Positions 40,113 through 50,781 of a stretch of DNA of 50,781 nt are shown here, piece by piece. Numbering within the stretch: position 1 is the first letter of the stretch; the number at the start of each line of letters is the position of its first letter. The notes beneath the pieces were generated by a model. The model saw only the letters and a program-made list of their open reading frames with translations. It ran no database searches and was not told the DNA's origin. Source of the DNA: Lysobacteraceae bacterium (GTDB taxonomy: Bacteria > Pseudomonadota > Gammaproteobacteria > Nitrococcales > AK92); NCBI GenBank assembly GCA_012523465.1, contig JAAYIK010000024.1, positions 1-50,781 of the forward strand, read 5' to 3'. Both the position numbers and the translations under genes were made by a program.

Positions 40113-40856
40113 TCAGTCTTGCAGCCAGATCAGCGTCGCCATACGCCCGGTGCGACCGTCGCGGCGATAGGAAAAGAACTGCTCGGCCTGCCGGACGGTG
40201 CAGAAGCCGCCGCCGTAAATCGCCTCCACCCCGACCCGCTGCAGGCGCTGCCGGGCCAGGGCATACAGATCCGCCAGCCAGCGACCCCGCGGCGAAGGCC
40301 GGAAGCACTGCGCCGCGGCGGCATCGGCGGCGACGAACTGCGCCCGCACTTCCTCGCCGACCTCGAAGGCGTCGGGGCCGATGGCTGGCCCCAGCCAGGC
40401 CAACAGGCTTCCTGCCGGCCGCTGCATGGCGGCCACCGCCGCCTCCAGCACCCCGCCCAGCAAGCCACGCCAGCCGGCATGAGCGACCGCCACCACGCTG
40501 CCAGCCGTGTCGCACAGCAAGACCGGAAGACAGTCGGCGGTCATCACCACGCAGACCTGGCCGGGCCGATCGCACCAGGAAGCATCGGCACGCGCTCCCG
40601 GCGCGCCCGCCGGCACCACCGCCGTCCCGTGCACCTGCTGCAGCCAGGACGGCTCGGCGGGAAGGGCGAGATGGCGGTGCAGCCGGCGGCGGTTCTCGGC
40701 CACCGCCCCCGGCTCATCGCCGGTGTGCTCGGCCAGATTGAGGCTGGCATAGGGCGGCTTGCTGACGCCGCCCTGGCGGGTGCTTTGCGCCGCCCGCACC
40801 CAGGCGGGGGCCGGCCAGTCCGGCACCAGAATGCCGGGCTCAGTCTCTCGCTCCAT
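40113..40856 (-). CDS. pgeF: peptidoglycan editing factor PgeF (YfiH, laccase-domain)
   Basis: 247 residues from the ATG at 40856. DUF152/YfiH fold: SLNLAEHTGDEPGAV.ENR near the start, QVHGTAVV, then the metal-site motifs MTADCLPVLLCD (Cys) and AVAHAGWRGLLGGV (His), and IGP.AFEVGEEV. In E. coli the protein removes misincorporated L-Ser from peptidoglycan precursors and has weak polyphenol-oxidase-like activity. It overlaps the end of rluD by 17 bp, a conserved gammaproteobacterial arrangement (bamD divergent, rluD-pgeF-clpB in a row), so it is co-transcribed with rluD. Confidence 0.93.
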   Translation of the reverse strand: MERETEPGILVPDWPAPAWVRAAQSTRQGGVSKPPYASLNLAEHTGDEPGAVAENRRRLHRHLALPAEPSWLQQVHGTAVVPAGAPGARADASWCDRPGQVCVVMTADCLPVLLCDTAGSVVAVAHAGWRGLLGGVLEAAVAAMQRPAGSLLAWLGPAIGPDAFEVGEEVRAQFVAADAAAAQCFRPSPRGRWLADLYALARQRLQRVGVEAIYGGGFCTVRQAEQFFSYRRDGRTGRMATLIWLQD

Positions 40857-41808
40857 GCTCCGTCGACTCCTGTTCCAGCAAATCCAGCAATGCCTGCATG
40901 TCAGCCGGCGGCGGCGTCTCCCAGTGCAGCGCCTCACCGCTGGCCGGATGGATCAGCCCCAGCCGGGTGGCGTGCAGCGCTTGACGCCGAAACCCGCTCA
41001 GCGCATCGCGCAAGGCCTCGCTGGCGCCCTTGGGCAGCTTGAGCCGCCCGCCGTAAAGGGGATCGCCTACCAGCGGGTAGCCGATATGGGCCATATGCAC
41101 CCTGATCTGGTGGGTACGCCCCGTTTCCAACACCACCCGCAGCAGCGTGTGGGCCGGAAAGCGGCGCTCGATGCGGTAATGCGAAATCGCCTCGCGGCCG
41201 TTCTCGACCACTGCCATGCGCAACCGGTCGCGCGGATGCCGGCCGATGGGCGCCTCGACCGTGCCGCCGCCGGTCAGGGCTCCAGCCACCAGAGCCAGGT
41301 ACTCCCGCTGCACGCTGCGCTCCTGCAACTGGGCCACCAGCGAGTTGTGCGCCTGCAGCGTCTTGGCGACCACCATCAGGCCGCTGGTCTCCTTGTCGAG
41401 GCGGTGCACGATGCCGCTGCGTGGCACCCCCGCCAGCGCGGGCTCGTGGTGCAGCAGCGCATTCTGCACCGTCCCCTCGGCGTTGCCCGCGCCCGGATGC
41501 ACCACCAGCCCAGCCGGCTTGTCGAGCACCAGGATGTGCTCGTCCTCGAACACGATGTTCAAATCGATGGCCTGCGGGCGGACGGTGATGATGTCCTCCA
41601 GCACCGCCTGCACTTCCACCCGCTCGCCGCCGAACACCTTGTCCCGCGGGCGCACGATCCGGCCATCCACCAACACCGCCCCCTCGCGCACCCACTGCTG
41701 CATGCGGCTGCGGGAAAACTCGGGAAACAGCTGCGCAAGCACCTGATCCAGGCGGCTGCCAGCGCTCTCGGCGGGAATCACCGCGCTCCGTCGTATGGTT
41801 TCGGACAT
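40840..41808 (-). CDS. rluD: 23S rRNA pseudouridine synthase RluD
   Basis: 322 residues from the ATG at 41808 (MSETIRRSAVIP); E. coli RluD is 326. It makes pseudouridines 1911, 1915 and 1917 in helix 69 of 23S rRNA. An S4 RNA-binding domain (about 17-75; SRLDQVLAQLFPEFSRSRMQQW) precedes the catalytic domain with the RluA-family motif HRLDKETSGLMVVAKT containing the essential Asp, and RVHMAHIGYPLVGDPLYGG. Its start is about 160 bp from that of bamD, in divergent orientation. Confidence 0.95.
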   Translation of the reverse strand: MSETIRRSAVIPAESAGSRLDQVLAQLFPEFSRSRMQQWVREGAVLVDGRIVRPRDKVFGGERVEVQAVLEDIITVRPQAIDLNIVFEDEHILVLDKPAGLVVHPGAGNAEGTVQNALLHHEPALAGVPRSGIVHRLDKETSGLMVVAKTLQAHNSLVAQLQERSVQREYLALVAGALTGGGTVEAPIGRHPRDRLRMAVVENGREAISHYRIERRFPAHTLLRVVLETGRTHQIRVHMAHIGYPLVGDPLYGGRLKLPKGASEALRDALSGFRRQALHATRLGLIHPASGEALHWETPPPADMQALLDLLEQESTEHGARD

Positions 41809-41971
41809 CGTCGGTCGCAACTCTGCTCGATGGTCATTGGGGCCCGCGATTTTCCCCATAATGCCATGCGAAAGACAAAGGGGCAGCGCTGGGCGGCGGC
41901 CACGCAGCGGCCGCTATGAGCGCGGCCGCCGTTTGCCTACAATGGACGCTGCCCAAAGCTGGATGGATGCC

Positions 41972-42730
41972 ATGACGCTCAAGTTACTACGTGCCCTGCC
42001 CCTGATATTGCTGCTGGCCGGCTGCTCCAGCCTGGGCAGCGTCGAAGACAATGAGGACGCCAGCGCCGAACAGCTCTACGAGCAGGCCCGCGCCGCCATG
42101 CGCGCCAAGAACAACGAGCGGGCCCTGGAGCTGCTGGAAACCCTGCAAGCCCGCTATCCGTTCGGCGACCATGCCCTGCAGGCGCAGCTCGACCTCATCT
42201 ACATGTATTTCAAGAACGACGAATGGGATGCCGCCATCTCGGCGGCCGATCGCTTCATGCGCCTCAACCCGACCCATCCGCGGGTCGACTACGCCCTTTA
42301 CATGCGTGCCAGCGCCAACATGGAGCGGGGCGGCAACTTCATCTCCAGAAAGTTCAGGCTCAACCGCGCGCTGCGCGATCCCGCCCCGCTGCGTCAGGCC
42401 CTGGCCGACTTCCAGCGGCTGGTCATCGACCACCCTGACAGCATCTACAGCAAGGACGCGCGCGTCCGCATCGCCGCCCTGCGCAACCAGCTAGCCGAGC
42501 ACGAGCTGGCCGTGGCACGCTTCTACCAAAGCCGCTCGGCCTACGTCGCCGCCGCTAACCGGGCCAAGACCATCCTCACGGAGTACCAGGACACGCCGGC
42601 GGTCGAGCCCGCGCTGGCCATCCTGGTGGAGGCCTACGAGCACCTCGGCCTCTCCGACCTGCGCGATGACGTGCTGCGAATCATCCGCCAGCACTATCCC
42701 AACCATCCCGTGCTGGGCACGGCCGGCTAG
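41972..42730 (+). CDS. bamD: outer-membrane assembly lipoprotein BamD
   Basis: 252 residues from the ATG at 41972; nearby in-frame ATGs at 41942 and 41963 would add 10 or 3 residues. A lipoprotein signal peptide has the lipobox LLAGC, giving Cys at about residue 18. The rest is TPR-type (YEQARAAMRAKNNERALELL; HALQAQLDLIYMYFKNDEWD; HPRVDYALYMRASANM; later SIYSKDARVRIAALRNQLAEH). It is an essential BAM-complex subunit that helps fold beta-barrels such as the porin in this window. It converges on glnB. Confidence 0.95.
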   Translation: MTLKLLRALPLILLLAGCSSLGSVEDNEDASAEQLYEQARAAMRAKNNERALELLETLQARYPFGDHALQAQLDLIYMYFKNDEWDAAISAADRFMRLNPTHPRVDYALYMRASANMERGGNFISRKFRLNRALRDPAPLRQALADFQRLVIDHPDSIYSKDARVRIAALRNQLAEHELAVARFYQSRSAYVAAANRAKTILTEYQDTPAVEPALAILVEAYEHLGLSDLRDDVLRIIRQHYPNHPVLGTAG

Positions 42731-42838
42731 CCAAGCGGCGCCGATCCCAAAACCTACCGGCAGGGCTCGCCGTCAAGGGCCGGCCGCGCCGGCGCGATTG
42801 CAGCAGGAATTCCTGACAAGCGGACCGGCCGGCAGGGC

Positions 42839-43198
<360 letters not shown>

Positions 43199-43289
43199 CT
43201 ATACCCAAGCGGCGGTCAGAACACGGAGCGCGCGCTGGATGCCTGATTTTCCACTCAACGGCCACCAGCGCCTCCCGGCCCCGCCCTTT

Positions 43290-43538
43290 CGATTGCTGCC
43301 AGCTTATGGCTGGTGCCGGCCCGATGGCGAGACAATATAGCAACGCTGGAGCGGAGCCAGGCAGCAACTCGGCGGCAATCACTTCGACGAACCGCTCGTC
43401 GGGATGGGGCAAATCGCAATCATGGGACATGACGACCGCGCGCCGGTTTTGCTCTTCTGGGTCGATCACACCCAGCTTGGCGGCAGACTCACGCGTTAGG
43501 ACATCTCCCTATCGCCAACCCGTATCCTGTCCCAGCAT
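43290..43538 (-). pseudogene. remnant of a SHDCDL-motif protein with an in-frame TAG
   Basis: From the ATG at 43538 the frame reads MLGQDTGWR, then TAG (43511-43509), then GDVLTRESAAKLGVIDPEEQ and AVVMSHDCDLPHPDERFVEVI. The SHDCDL...VEVI phrase recurs in uncharacterised bacterial proteins of roughly 200 or more residues, and GWR-Q-GDVLT is the expected run, so the TAG probably came from CAG. After VEVIAAELLPG the similarity ends, although the frame stays open into the glnB start region. It is a truncated relic. The function of the family is unknown. Confidence 0.5.
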
Positions 43539-43556
43539 CCCTTGTCCCCCGTTCCA

Positions 43557-43751
43557 TCATTCGGGCAAACCGGGAATGGACACTTCCGCTCGCCAATCGT
43601 CGGACGGCTTCGCCTTCGTCCTCGCCAGGCCCGATCGAACATAGGCCACCGCCATAGCCCGCGCCTCGGCGACGAGGGACTCGATATGGGACGGCGAAAG
43701 CTCATCCGCGGCAACCAGGTCCAATAGCGACCGGCCTTGGAAAGCTTTCAT
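43557..43751 (-). CDS. small hypothetical protein upstream of the SHDCDL remnant
   Basis: A possible 64-residue protein starting MKAFQGRSLLDLVAADELSP, with helical character and an Ala/Glu/Arg-rich centre; two TTG starts upstream could extend it by four codons. It ends about 19 bp before the ATG of the remnant, so the two may once have been an operon. I do not recognise a family. Coding status is uncertain. Confidence 0.35.
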   Translation of the reverse strand: MKAFQGRSLLDLVAADELSPSHIESLVAEARAMAVAYVRSGLARTKAKPSDDWRAEVSIPGLPE

Positions 43752-44015
43752 TTTCAGCAACAAAGGTGGATGCGCGATGCCCTGTGCGAGCAGGGGCCGC
43801 GTGCGGCAGACTGGAAGGTACCGGAAGAGCTGGCGGGTGGCTGGCAGGAAAAGCTTCCCTGCCGGCGGGAAAGCGAAGCGGCAACGTGCCTCAAAAGGAC
43901 TGCCACAGAAGCGCAGGCGATGCCGAGAGCATGAAGGCAGGAAAGAACCCTCCTGCCTCCACGGCGAACCTGCGCGTTCTCTCTGGACGCTCCGCGCCTC
44001 TGTGACGGCCGGGTC
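43752..44015. other. intergenic region downstream of sucD, with a hairpin
   Basis: No gene is supported. A hairpin AGGCAGGA / TCCTGCCT (43935-43958, 8-nt loop) could end sucCD transcripts, but no T-run follows on the minus strand. Confidence 0.4.
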
Positions 44016-44891
44016 TTAGGCCCCGAGCAGCTCCTTCATGCGAGCGCCGATTTCGGTCGGCGAGCGCACGGTGGCAACACCCGCGGCTTCCAGCGCCGCG
44101 TACTTGTCCTTGGCGCTGCCCTTGCCGCCGCTGATGATGGCGCCGGCGTGGCCCATGCGCTTGCCCGGAGGCGCGGTGACGCCCGCAATGTAGGCGACCA
44201 CCGGCTTGGTCACGTGGGCCTTGATGTACTCGGCAGCCTCTTCCTCGGCGGTGCCGCCGATCTCGCCCACCATGACGATGCCCTTGGTCTGCGGGGCGGC
44301 CTCGAACAGCTCCAGGCAGTCGATGAAGGACATGCCGTGGATCGGGTCACCGCCGATGCCCACGCAGGTGCTCTGGCCGAGGCCAATGTCGGTGGTCTGC
44401 TTGACCGCCTCATAGGTCAGCGTGCCGGAGCGGGAGACGATGCCGATGGAGCCCGGCATGTGGATGTGGCCCGGCATGATGCCGATCTTGCACTCACCCG
44501 GCGTAATGATGCCCGGGCAGTTGGGACCGATCAGGCGTACGTCGTCCATGCCGTCCAGCGCCGCCCGCACCTTCAGCATGTCCAGCACCGGAATGCCTTC
44601 GGTGATGCAGGCGATGACCTTGATGCCGGCTTCGGCCGCCTCGAGAATCGCGTCGGCCGCGAACGCCGCCGGCACGTAAATCATGCTGGCGGTGGCGCCG
44701 GTCTCCTCGACGGCTTCGCGCACGGTGTTGAACACGGGCAGGCCCAGGTGGGTCTGGCCGCCGCGACCCGGAGTCACGCCTCCGACCAGCTTGGTGCCGT
44801 AGGCCAGCGCCTGCTCAGAGTGGAAGGTGCCCTGCTGACCGGTAAAGCCCTGGCAGATCACCTTGGTGTTCTTATCGACCAGAATACTCAT
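44016..44891 (-). CDS. sucD: succinyl-CoA synthetase alpha subunit
   Basis: 291 residues (E. coli 289). With SucC it converts succinyl-CoA, ADP or GDP and phosphate to succinate and NTP in the TCA cycle. The CoA-binding Rossmann part starts [20 protein letters not shown]; further on are [18 protein letters not shown], the [19 protein letters not shown] segment, [11 protein letters not shown] and the phosphorylated-His motif [16 protein letters not shown]. It follows sucC by 20 bp and is surely co-transcribed. No sucAB or lpd genes adjoin, so the operon stands alone here. Confidence 0.97.
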   Translation of the reverse strand: MSILVDKNTKVICQGFTGQQGTFHSEQALAYGTKLVGGVTPGRGGQTHLGLPVFNTVREAVEETGATASMIYVPAAFAADAILEAAEAGIKVIACITEGIPVLDMLKVRAALDGMDDVRLIGPNCPGIITPGECKIGIMPGHIHMPGSIGIVSRSGTLTYEAVKQTTDIGLGQSTCVGIGGDPIHGMSFIDCLELFEAAPQTKGIVMVGEIGGTAEEEAAEYIKAHVTKPVVAYIAGVTAPPGKRMGHAGAIISGGKGSAKDKYAALEAAGVATVRSPTEIGARMKELLGA

Positions 44892-44911
44892 GTCGAATCC
44901 TCGCTCGGCGC

Positions 44912-46081
<1,170 letters not shown>

Positions 46082-46287
46082 ACACTGGCTCCAATGTCGC
46101 GCCACAGTTCAAGAAGCGTTAATTCTCTACAAAACGCCGCCCCAAGGCAAAAAAACTCCGCTGTCGACAGCGCCCTGCCGAAGCCGCTCCCCAGGCGCCG
46201 GCCGCACGGCATGACGCCCGCGGCGCGCCCACCGCTTTTGCGACGCTCTCCCTTGCGCCGCGGCGCGGTTCGGCCGAAACTTCCCGC

Positions 46288-46491
46288 ATGGCCAAGCTAC
46301 TCATTTTCGTGATCGTCGTCGCCATCGCCGTCTGGTACTTCCGCCGGCAGCTGCAGCCGCCTTCACGGCACCGGTCTTCCGACCACGGCAACGAAACCAC
46401 CATGGTGCGCTGCGCCGAGTGCGGCCTCTACCTGCCGCCGGCCAATGCCACCCCACGCGGCGGGCGCTGGTATTGCGAGAAGCACCGCTGA
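46288..46491 (+). CDS. PP0621-family small membrane-anchored zinc-ribbon-like protein
   Basis: 67 residues: one N-terminal membrane helix (AKLLIFVIVVAIAVWYF, about 2-18), a basic linker, and a C-terminal mini-ribbon CAECGLYLPPANAT...WYCEKHR with Cys-x2-Cys and Cys-x2-His. The family regularly sits directly upstream of pilS in gammaproteobacteria, as here (8 bp). The function is unknown; the position suggests a link to pilus regulation. Confidence 0.85.
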   Translation: MAKLLIFVIVVAIAVWYFRRQLQPPSRHRSSDHGNETTMVRCAECGLYLPPANATPRGGRWYCEKHR

Positions 46492-46499
46492 TCCGGGCC

Positions 46500-48103
46500 A
46501 TGTTCAGCGCCAGCCATGAACTAGCCGAGCTCGCCAATCCGGATGCCTACAGCTGGCGCCCCCTGCGCATCCTTAGCGTCTACCGGATCGCCATCGTCGC
46601 CATCATGGCGCTGGCCTTCTTCGGCGCGCAGCAGACGGAATGGATGCGGGCCGCTGTCCGCAACCCGCTGCTCCTGGACATCACCCTCGCCTATCTCGCC
46701 CTTGCCGTCGTCGGCTATCTGCTGGCGCTGCAGCGCTGGCCCGCCTTCAACTGGCAGGTCTATGGCCAGGCCGTCATCGACGTCAGCGCCATCTCCCTGC
46801 TGATCTACGCCGCCGGCAGCCTCGACAGCGGGCTGGGCATCTTGATGGTGGTCGCCATCGCCGGCCTCAGCATCCTGATGCCGCTGCGCAGCGCCCTGTT
46901 CTTCGCCGCCCTGGCCACCATCTTCCTGCTGCTGCTGCAGGTGTACGACCATTTGCAGACCGGCGATCCTGGCCTCGGCTACACCCAGGCCGCCCTGCTC
47001 GGCACCACCATCTTCAGCACCGCCCTCATCAGCGGCCTACTGTCCCGCCGCGCGCGCTACAACCAGGCGCTGGCCGATCAGCGTGGCCACGACCTGCGCA
47101 GCATGGAGGCGCTGAACAATTACATCGTGCAACGCCTGCAGGACGGCGTGGTGGTGATCGACGCCAGCGGGCGGGTGCGGCTGCTCAACCAGGCATCCTG
47201 GACTCTGCTCGGGCGCCCCGAGCGGGTGCGCGACGTGACCCTGAACGCGCTCTCCCCTGCCCTTGCCGAGTGTGTGCGCGCCTGGCGCCAAGGCCAGAGC
47301 CCTCCGCCCCAGCCGCTGCTGCCGCAGGGCCCCGAGATCGCCATGCGGATGCGCGCCCTGGGCGAGCGCGGCAGCCAGGGCACGCTGATCTTCCTCGAGA
47401 ACACCGCCGAGATCCGCGTCGCCGTCCAGCAGGCCAAGCTGGCTTCGCTGGGCCAGCTTAGCGCCAACATCGCCCACGAGATCCGCAACCCGCTCAGCGC
47501 CATCAGCCACGCCGCCCAGCTATTGCAGGAAAGCCCGGCGCTGCAGAACACCGACCGCCGCCTGCTGACCATCATCCTCAACCAGAGCGCCCGCCTGAAC
47601 GAACTGGTGGAAAGCGTGCTGCAGATGTCGCGGCGCCAGCCGCCGCGGCGGGTGCGCATCGCTCTGCTGGAATTCCTGGTCGAGTTCAGCGCCGAGCTGC
47701 GCCAGCAGCACCCGCACGACGACTACCAGCTGACCATCCATGCCACGCCGCAGCAGCTTGAGATCGAGTTCGACCGCGACCATTTGCGCCAGATCCTGAC
47801 CAATCTCTGCCAAAACGCGATCAAGCACGGCCGCCGGGAAAGCGAGACGCTGCGCATCGAGCTGCGCGCCTACCGGCTGCATGGCCGCAGCGTGATCGAA
47901 GTGGCCGACAACGGCATTGGAATTCCGGAGAATGCCGTCGCGCACTTGTTCGAGCCGTTTTTTACCACCGCCAGTAGCGGCACCGGGCTTGGCCTGTACC
48001 TCTGCCAGGAGCTGTGCGAGAGTAATGGCGCCCGGCTGGTGCTCATGCCGCAGCAGGAAGGAGCCTGTTTCCGTATCGAAGTCGGCGACGAAGACAACGA
48101 GGA

Positions 48104-48107
<4 letters not shown>
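46500..48107 (+). CDS. pilS: sensor histidine kinase PilS
   Basis: 535 residues from the ATG at 46500. Polar inner-membrane kinase that in Pseudomonas controls pilin synthesis by phosphorylating PilR. About six membrane helices fill residues 25-190, then a PAS domain (about 215-320; DGVVVIDASGRVRLLNQASW), the dimerisation box with phospho-His NIAHEIRNPLSAISHAAQLL, and the ATPase with N-box LCQNAIKHG, G1 VADNGIGIP, F-box LFEPFFTT and G2 GTGLGLYLCQEL. The stop overlaps the pilR start (ATGA), so the two are translationally coupled. Confidence 0.96.
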
Positions 48108-49455
<1,348 letters not shown>

Positions 49456-49459
<4 letters not shown>

Positions 49460-49509
49460 CAAAATTTGTCACCTTCGCGTCCCAAGTTGACATTTATTGA
49501 CACCTGTCA
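49456..49509 (+). promoter_or_regulatory. cluster of TGACA/TGTCA half-sites, likely PilR enhancer
   Basis: Five half-sites lie at 49457 (TGACA), 49467 (TGTCA), 49488 (TGACA), 49498 (TGACA) and 49505 (TGTCA). The first two form a perfect 8+1+8 palindrome at 49456-49472. The first half-site covers the pilR stop codon. They lie about 60-115 bp upstream of the sigma-54 element, a normal distance for an enhancer. PilR sites in Pseudomonas resemble TGTCA repeats. Confidence 0.7.
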
Positions 49510-49569
49510 ACCCCCGGCACCGCCGCGAAACCCGCATCATCGCTAATATGAGAACAGGCTCACGATTGT

Positions 49570-49585
49570 CGGCACGCTTCCTGCT
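49570..49585 (+). promoter_or_regulatory. pilA: sigma-54 promoter of pilA
   Basis: CGGCACG-N4-CTGCT fits TGGCACG-N4-TTGCT, with the invariant GG (49571-49572) and GC (49583-49584) ten bases apart. Transcription should start near 49596, about 93 bases before the pilA ATG. Confidence 0.8.
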
Positions 49586-49688
49586 AGGATTCAGCAGGCG
49601 CACTGAGGAATGTTGCTGACCGGAGACAGTCATCAGCAGACCGAAGTCGCGACCGAACACGCAAGAAGGGCACTTTCGGAGAACACTA

Positions 49689-50159
49689 ATGAAAAAGACT
49701 CAACAGGGTTTCACGCTGATTGAGCTGATGATCGTGGTGGCGATCATCGGTATTCTGGCTGCCGTGGCCATCCCTGCCTATCAGGACTACACTATTCGAG
49801 CGCAAGCCTCGGAAGGCCCCTCGCTGGCTTCCGGCCTGAAGACCACTATCGCTGAGTATTACGCTACCCGTGGCGACTGGCCGGCTGACAACGCCGCTCT
49901 TGGCATTAGCGATACCATCGAAGGCACCTACGTCAGCTCGATCGAGTCTGAGGACGGCGTTATTACCGTGACCTATGGTAACCAGGCGCATACCGCCAAA
50001 CTGGCCGCCAAAGTGCTGACGATCCGCCCCGCCGTTTCCGCTGCGGGTGACGTCTCGTGGGTGTGCGGCAAGGCCGACGCCCCGGGCAATACCACGGTGG
50101 TGGGTGGCGATGGCACCACGGTCGAAGCCAAGTATCTGCCGGCGTCTTGCCGCCAGTAA
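49689..50159 (+). CDS. pilA: type IV major pilin PilA
   Basis: 156 residues with GGAG upstream. The class III leader MKKTQQG is cleaved by PilD before Phe+1, with Glu+5 in FTLIELMIVVAIIGILAAVA and the usual hydrophobic helix. The globular part is Gly/Thr/Ser/Ala-rich. Two Cys near the end (SWVCGKAD and LPASCRQ) should close the D-loop disulfide, so this is a type IVa pilin of the Pseudomonas/Neisseria sort. It forms the pilus fibre for twitching, adhesion and DNA uptake. It has its own sigma-54 promoter and terminator. Confidence 0.96.
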   Translation: MKKTQQGFTLIELMIVVAIIGILAAVAIPAYQDYTIRAQASEGPSLASGLKTTIAEYYATRGDWPADNAALGISDTIEGTYVSSIESEDGVITVTYGNQAHTAKLAAKVLTIRPAVSAAGDVSWVCGKADAPGNTTVVGGDGTTVEAKYLPASCRQ

Positions 50160-50180
50160 GAAAAGCTTTTAGCTCTGACA

Positions 50181-50210
50181 AAAAATCCCCGCTGTAGCGG
50201 GGATTTTTCT
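50181..50210 (+). terminator. intrinsic terminator of pilA
   Basis: AAAAATCCCCGC pairs with GCGGGGATTTTT around TGTA, ending in a T-run; a strong textbook shape 22 bp after the pilA stop. Confidence 0.95.
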
Positions 50211-50255
50211 TTATTACCCTTGACATATCAGCAACGTGCGTCGGCAGCAAGACAG

Positions 50256-50675
50256 ATGGTCGATCCAATAACTGTCGAAGTACTATTCCCAGCTCTTCTT
50301 GCGCTGAGCACAGCCTTGGCGTCAGGATTGGTATTACGACCCGCACTCATCATTAGAATAACAACATTCATCCTATTCTCCTTACTTCTATTTTCCACGC
50401 TATTTTATGCTGCCGCAGACAATTATACCGGCAGAGGGATTGATGAATCCGTCTGCTTCCACATCCTTTTCGGAATAGAGGGACTTGGCGCCGAAGTTAT
50501 TTATCCAATCATTTATTCTGCGGCGGCATTCGCTATCGTCTTGATCTTGTCCTACATGTTGCTAGTCGGCAACCTCTACAACAAACCCTTAAAATTCTTA
50601 TCGAAATCCGCCCACAATATCGCCGCCATTGCAATAGGCACGAATATCACTATATGTTGTGTCTTGGATGATTGA
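50256..50675 (+). pseudogene. membrane protein N-terminus (sulfatase / LTA-synthase-like), cut by an IS
   Basis: The frame from the ATG at 50256 (a TTG at 50220 is an alternative) encodes about four membrane helices: PALLALSTALASGLVL, ITTFILFSLLLFSTLFYAA, YPIIYSAAAFAIVLILSYML and IAAIAIGTNIT. The phrase TGRGIDESV.FH...GIEGLGAE matches the N-terminal membrane part of LTA-synthase-like sulfatase or phosphoethanolamine-transferase proteins, as I recall them; the catalytic domain is missing. The last codons run into the transposase gene of an IS on the other strand, and the stop at 50673-50675 is probably inside the IS. Base use is richer in A/T than neighbours, suggesting transfer beside the pilin gene. 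Confidence 0.6.
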
Positions 50676-50781
50676 TTACGCGTTTATGGAACAATTCGGG
50701 GTGTGATCGTTGCCACCGTTTCATGGCCTCGATAGGACTGACATGCCCCAAAGCCTTCTGTGGTAGATGATGGTTGTACAA
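50650..50781 (-). mobile_element. IS3/IS481-like transposase C-terminus, continues past the window edge
   Basis: 43 residues, read from the window edge: LYNHHLPQKALGHVSPIEAM, then KRWQRSHPELFHKRVINHP and RHNI, with stop TAG at 50652-50650. The pattern (Y/F)N..LPQ.ALG..SP.EA...W....PELF.KRV is the C-terminal end of the DDE integrase of IS3/IS481-family elements. The terminal inverted repeat probably begins at TGT near 50655 on the plus strand, so the gene seems to end in or at the repeat, as in several elements of this kind. The rest of the IS is outside the window. Confidence 0.8.

Noticed and set aside
43496..43714. 72-codon minus-strand frame overlapping the SHDCDL relic
   Set aside because: It is a different frame; the frame with MLGQDTGWR and SHDCDL gives the recognisable pattern.
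50220..50225. TTGACA as the -35 of a promoter for the truncated membrane gene
   Set aside because: No acceptable -10 at 16-18 bp; it may instead be a TTG start codon or chance.

Overview
The window looks like a chromosomal segment of a high-GC gammaproteobacterium with type IV pili. It carries bamD, rluD, pgeF, clpB, aspS, sucCD and pilSR-pilA in typical gammaproteobacterial forms. Two CIRCE-like operators (HrcA sites) and an AspRS with Pseudomonas-type relaxed-specificity residues argue against Enterobacterales and suggest a deeper lineage, perhaps Chromatiales- or Ectothiorhodospiraceae-like. That placement is inference. No rRNA, tRNA or CRISPR array was seen.

Layout. 1-2.2 kb: an unassigned structured stretch, a porin (minus strand) and a divergent glutathione S-transferase. 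2.3-12 kb: a minus-strand type I secretion locus, in transcription order an OmpA-like protein, a BapA/Lap-type large adhesin, a TolC-type outer-membrane protein, an ABC transporter and an HlyD-type adaptor. The adhesin gene is broken twice: an amber codon near residue 244 and a run of 8 G that shifts the frame before the C-terminal secretion region. 12-24.2 kb: an accessory island on the minus strand, preceded by an AT-rich gap. It holds a SNF2 helicase split by a frameshift, a TPR protein with an in-frame stop, a DUF1456 protein, a giant DUF4011/SF1 helicase with a Vsr-like nuclease and DUF3320 (also frameshifted), and a DUF5655 nuclease-like protein. It resembles a decaying or draft-damaged genome-defence cluster.

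24.4-34.8 kb: metabolic and housekeeping genes (acetolactate synthase, msrB, sirtuin, serB, thioesterase, trmO, PfpI-like, PAP2 phosphatase, cupin, phosphoribosyltransferase, cation efflux). 34.8-40 kb: fmdB-aspS and clpB in convergent orientation. A CIRCE-like operator lies in front of fmdB and another in front of clpB, so both may belong to one HrcA heat-shock regulon. 40-46 kb: pgeF-rluD divergent from bamD, then glnB, a decayed two-gene remnant, and sucCD. 46.3-50.8 kb: a PP0621-type small protein, pilS, pilR and pilA. The pilA promoter region has a sigma-54 element and an array of TGACA/TGTCA half-sites that starts on the pilR stop codon. Downstream of pilA, an AT-richer membrane-protein gene is cut by an IS3/IS481-like element whose transposase C-terminus runs off the window.

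Intact housekeeping genes contrast with repeated nonsense and frameshift lesions in accessory genes. Decay, phase variation and draft sequence error are all possible explanations, and each lesion is recorded separately.
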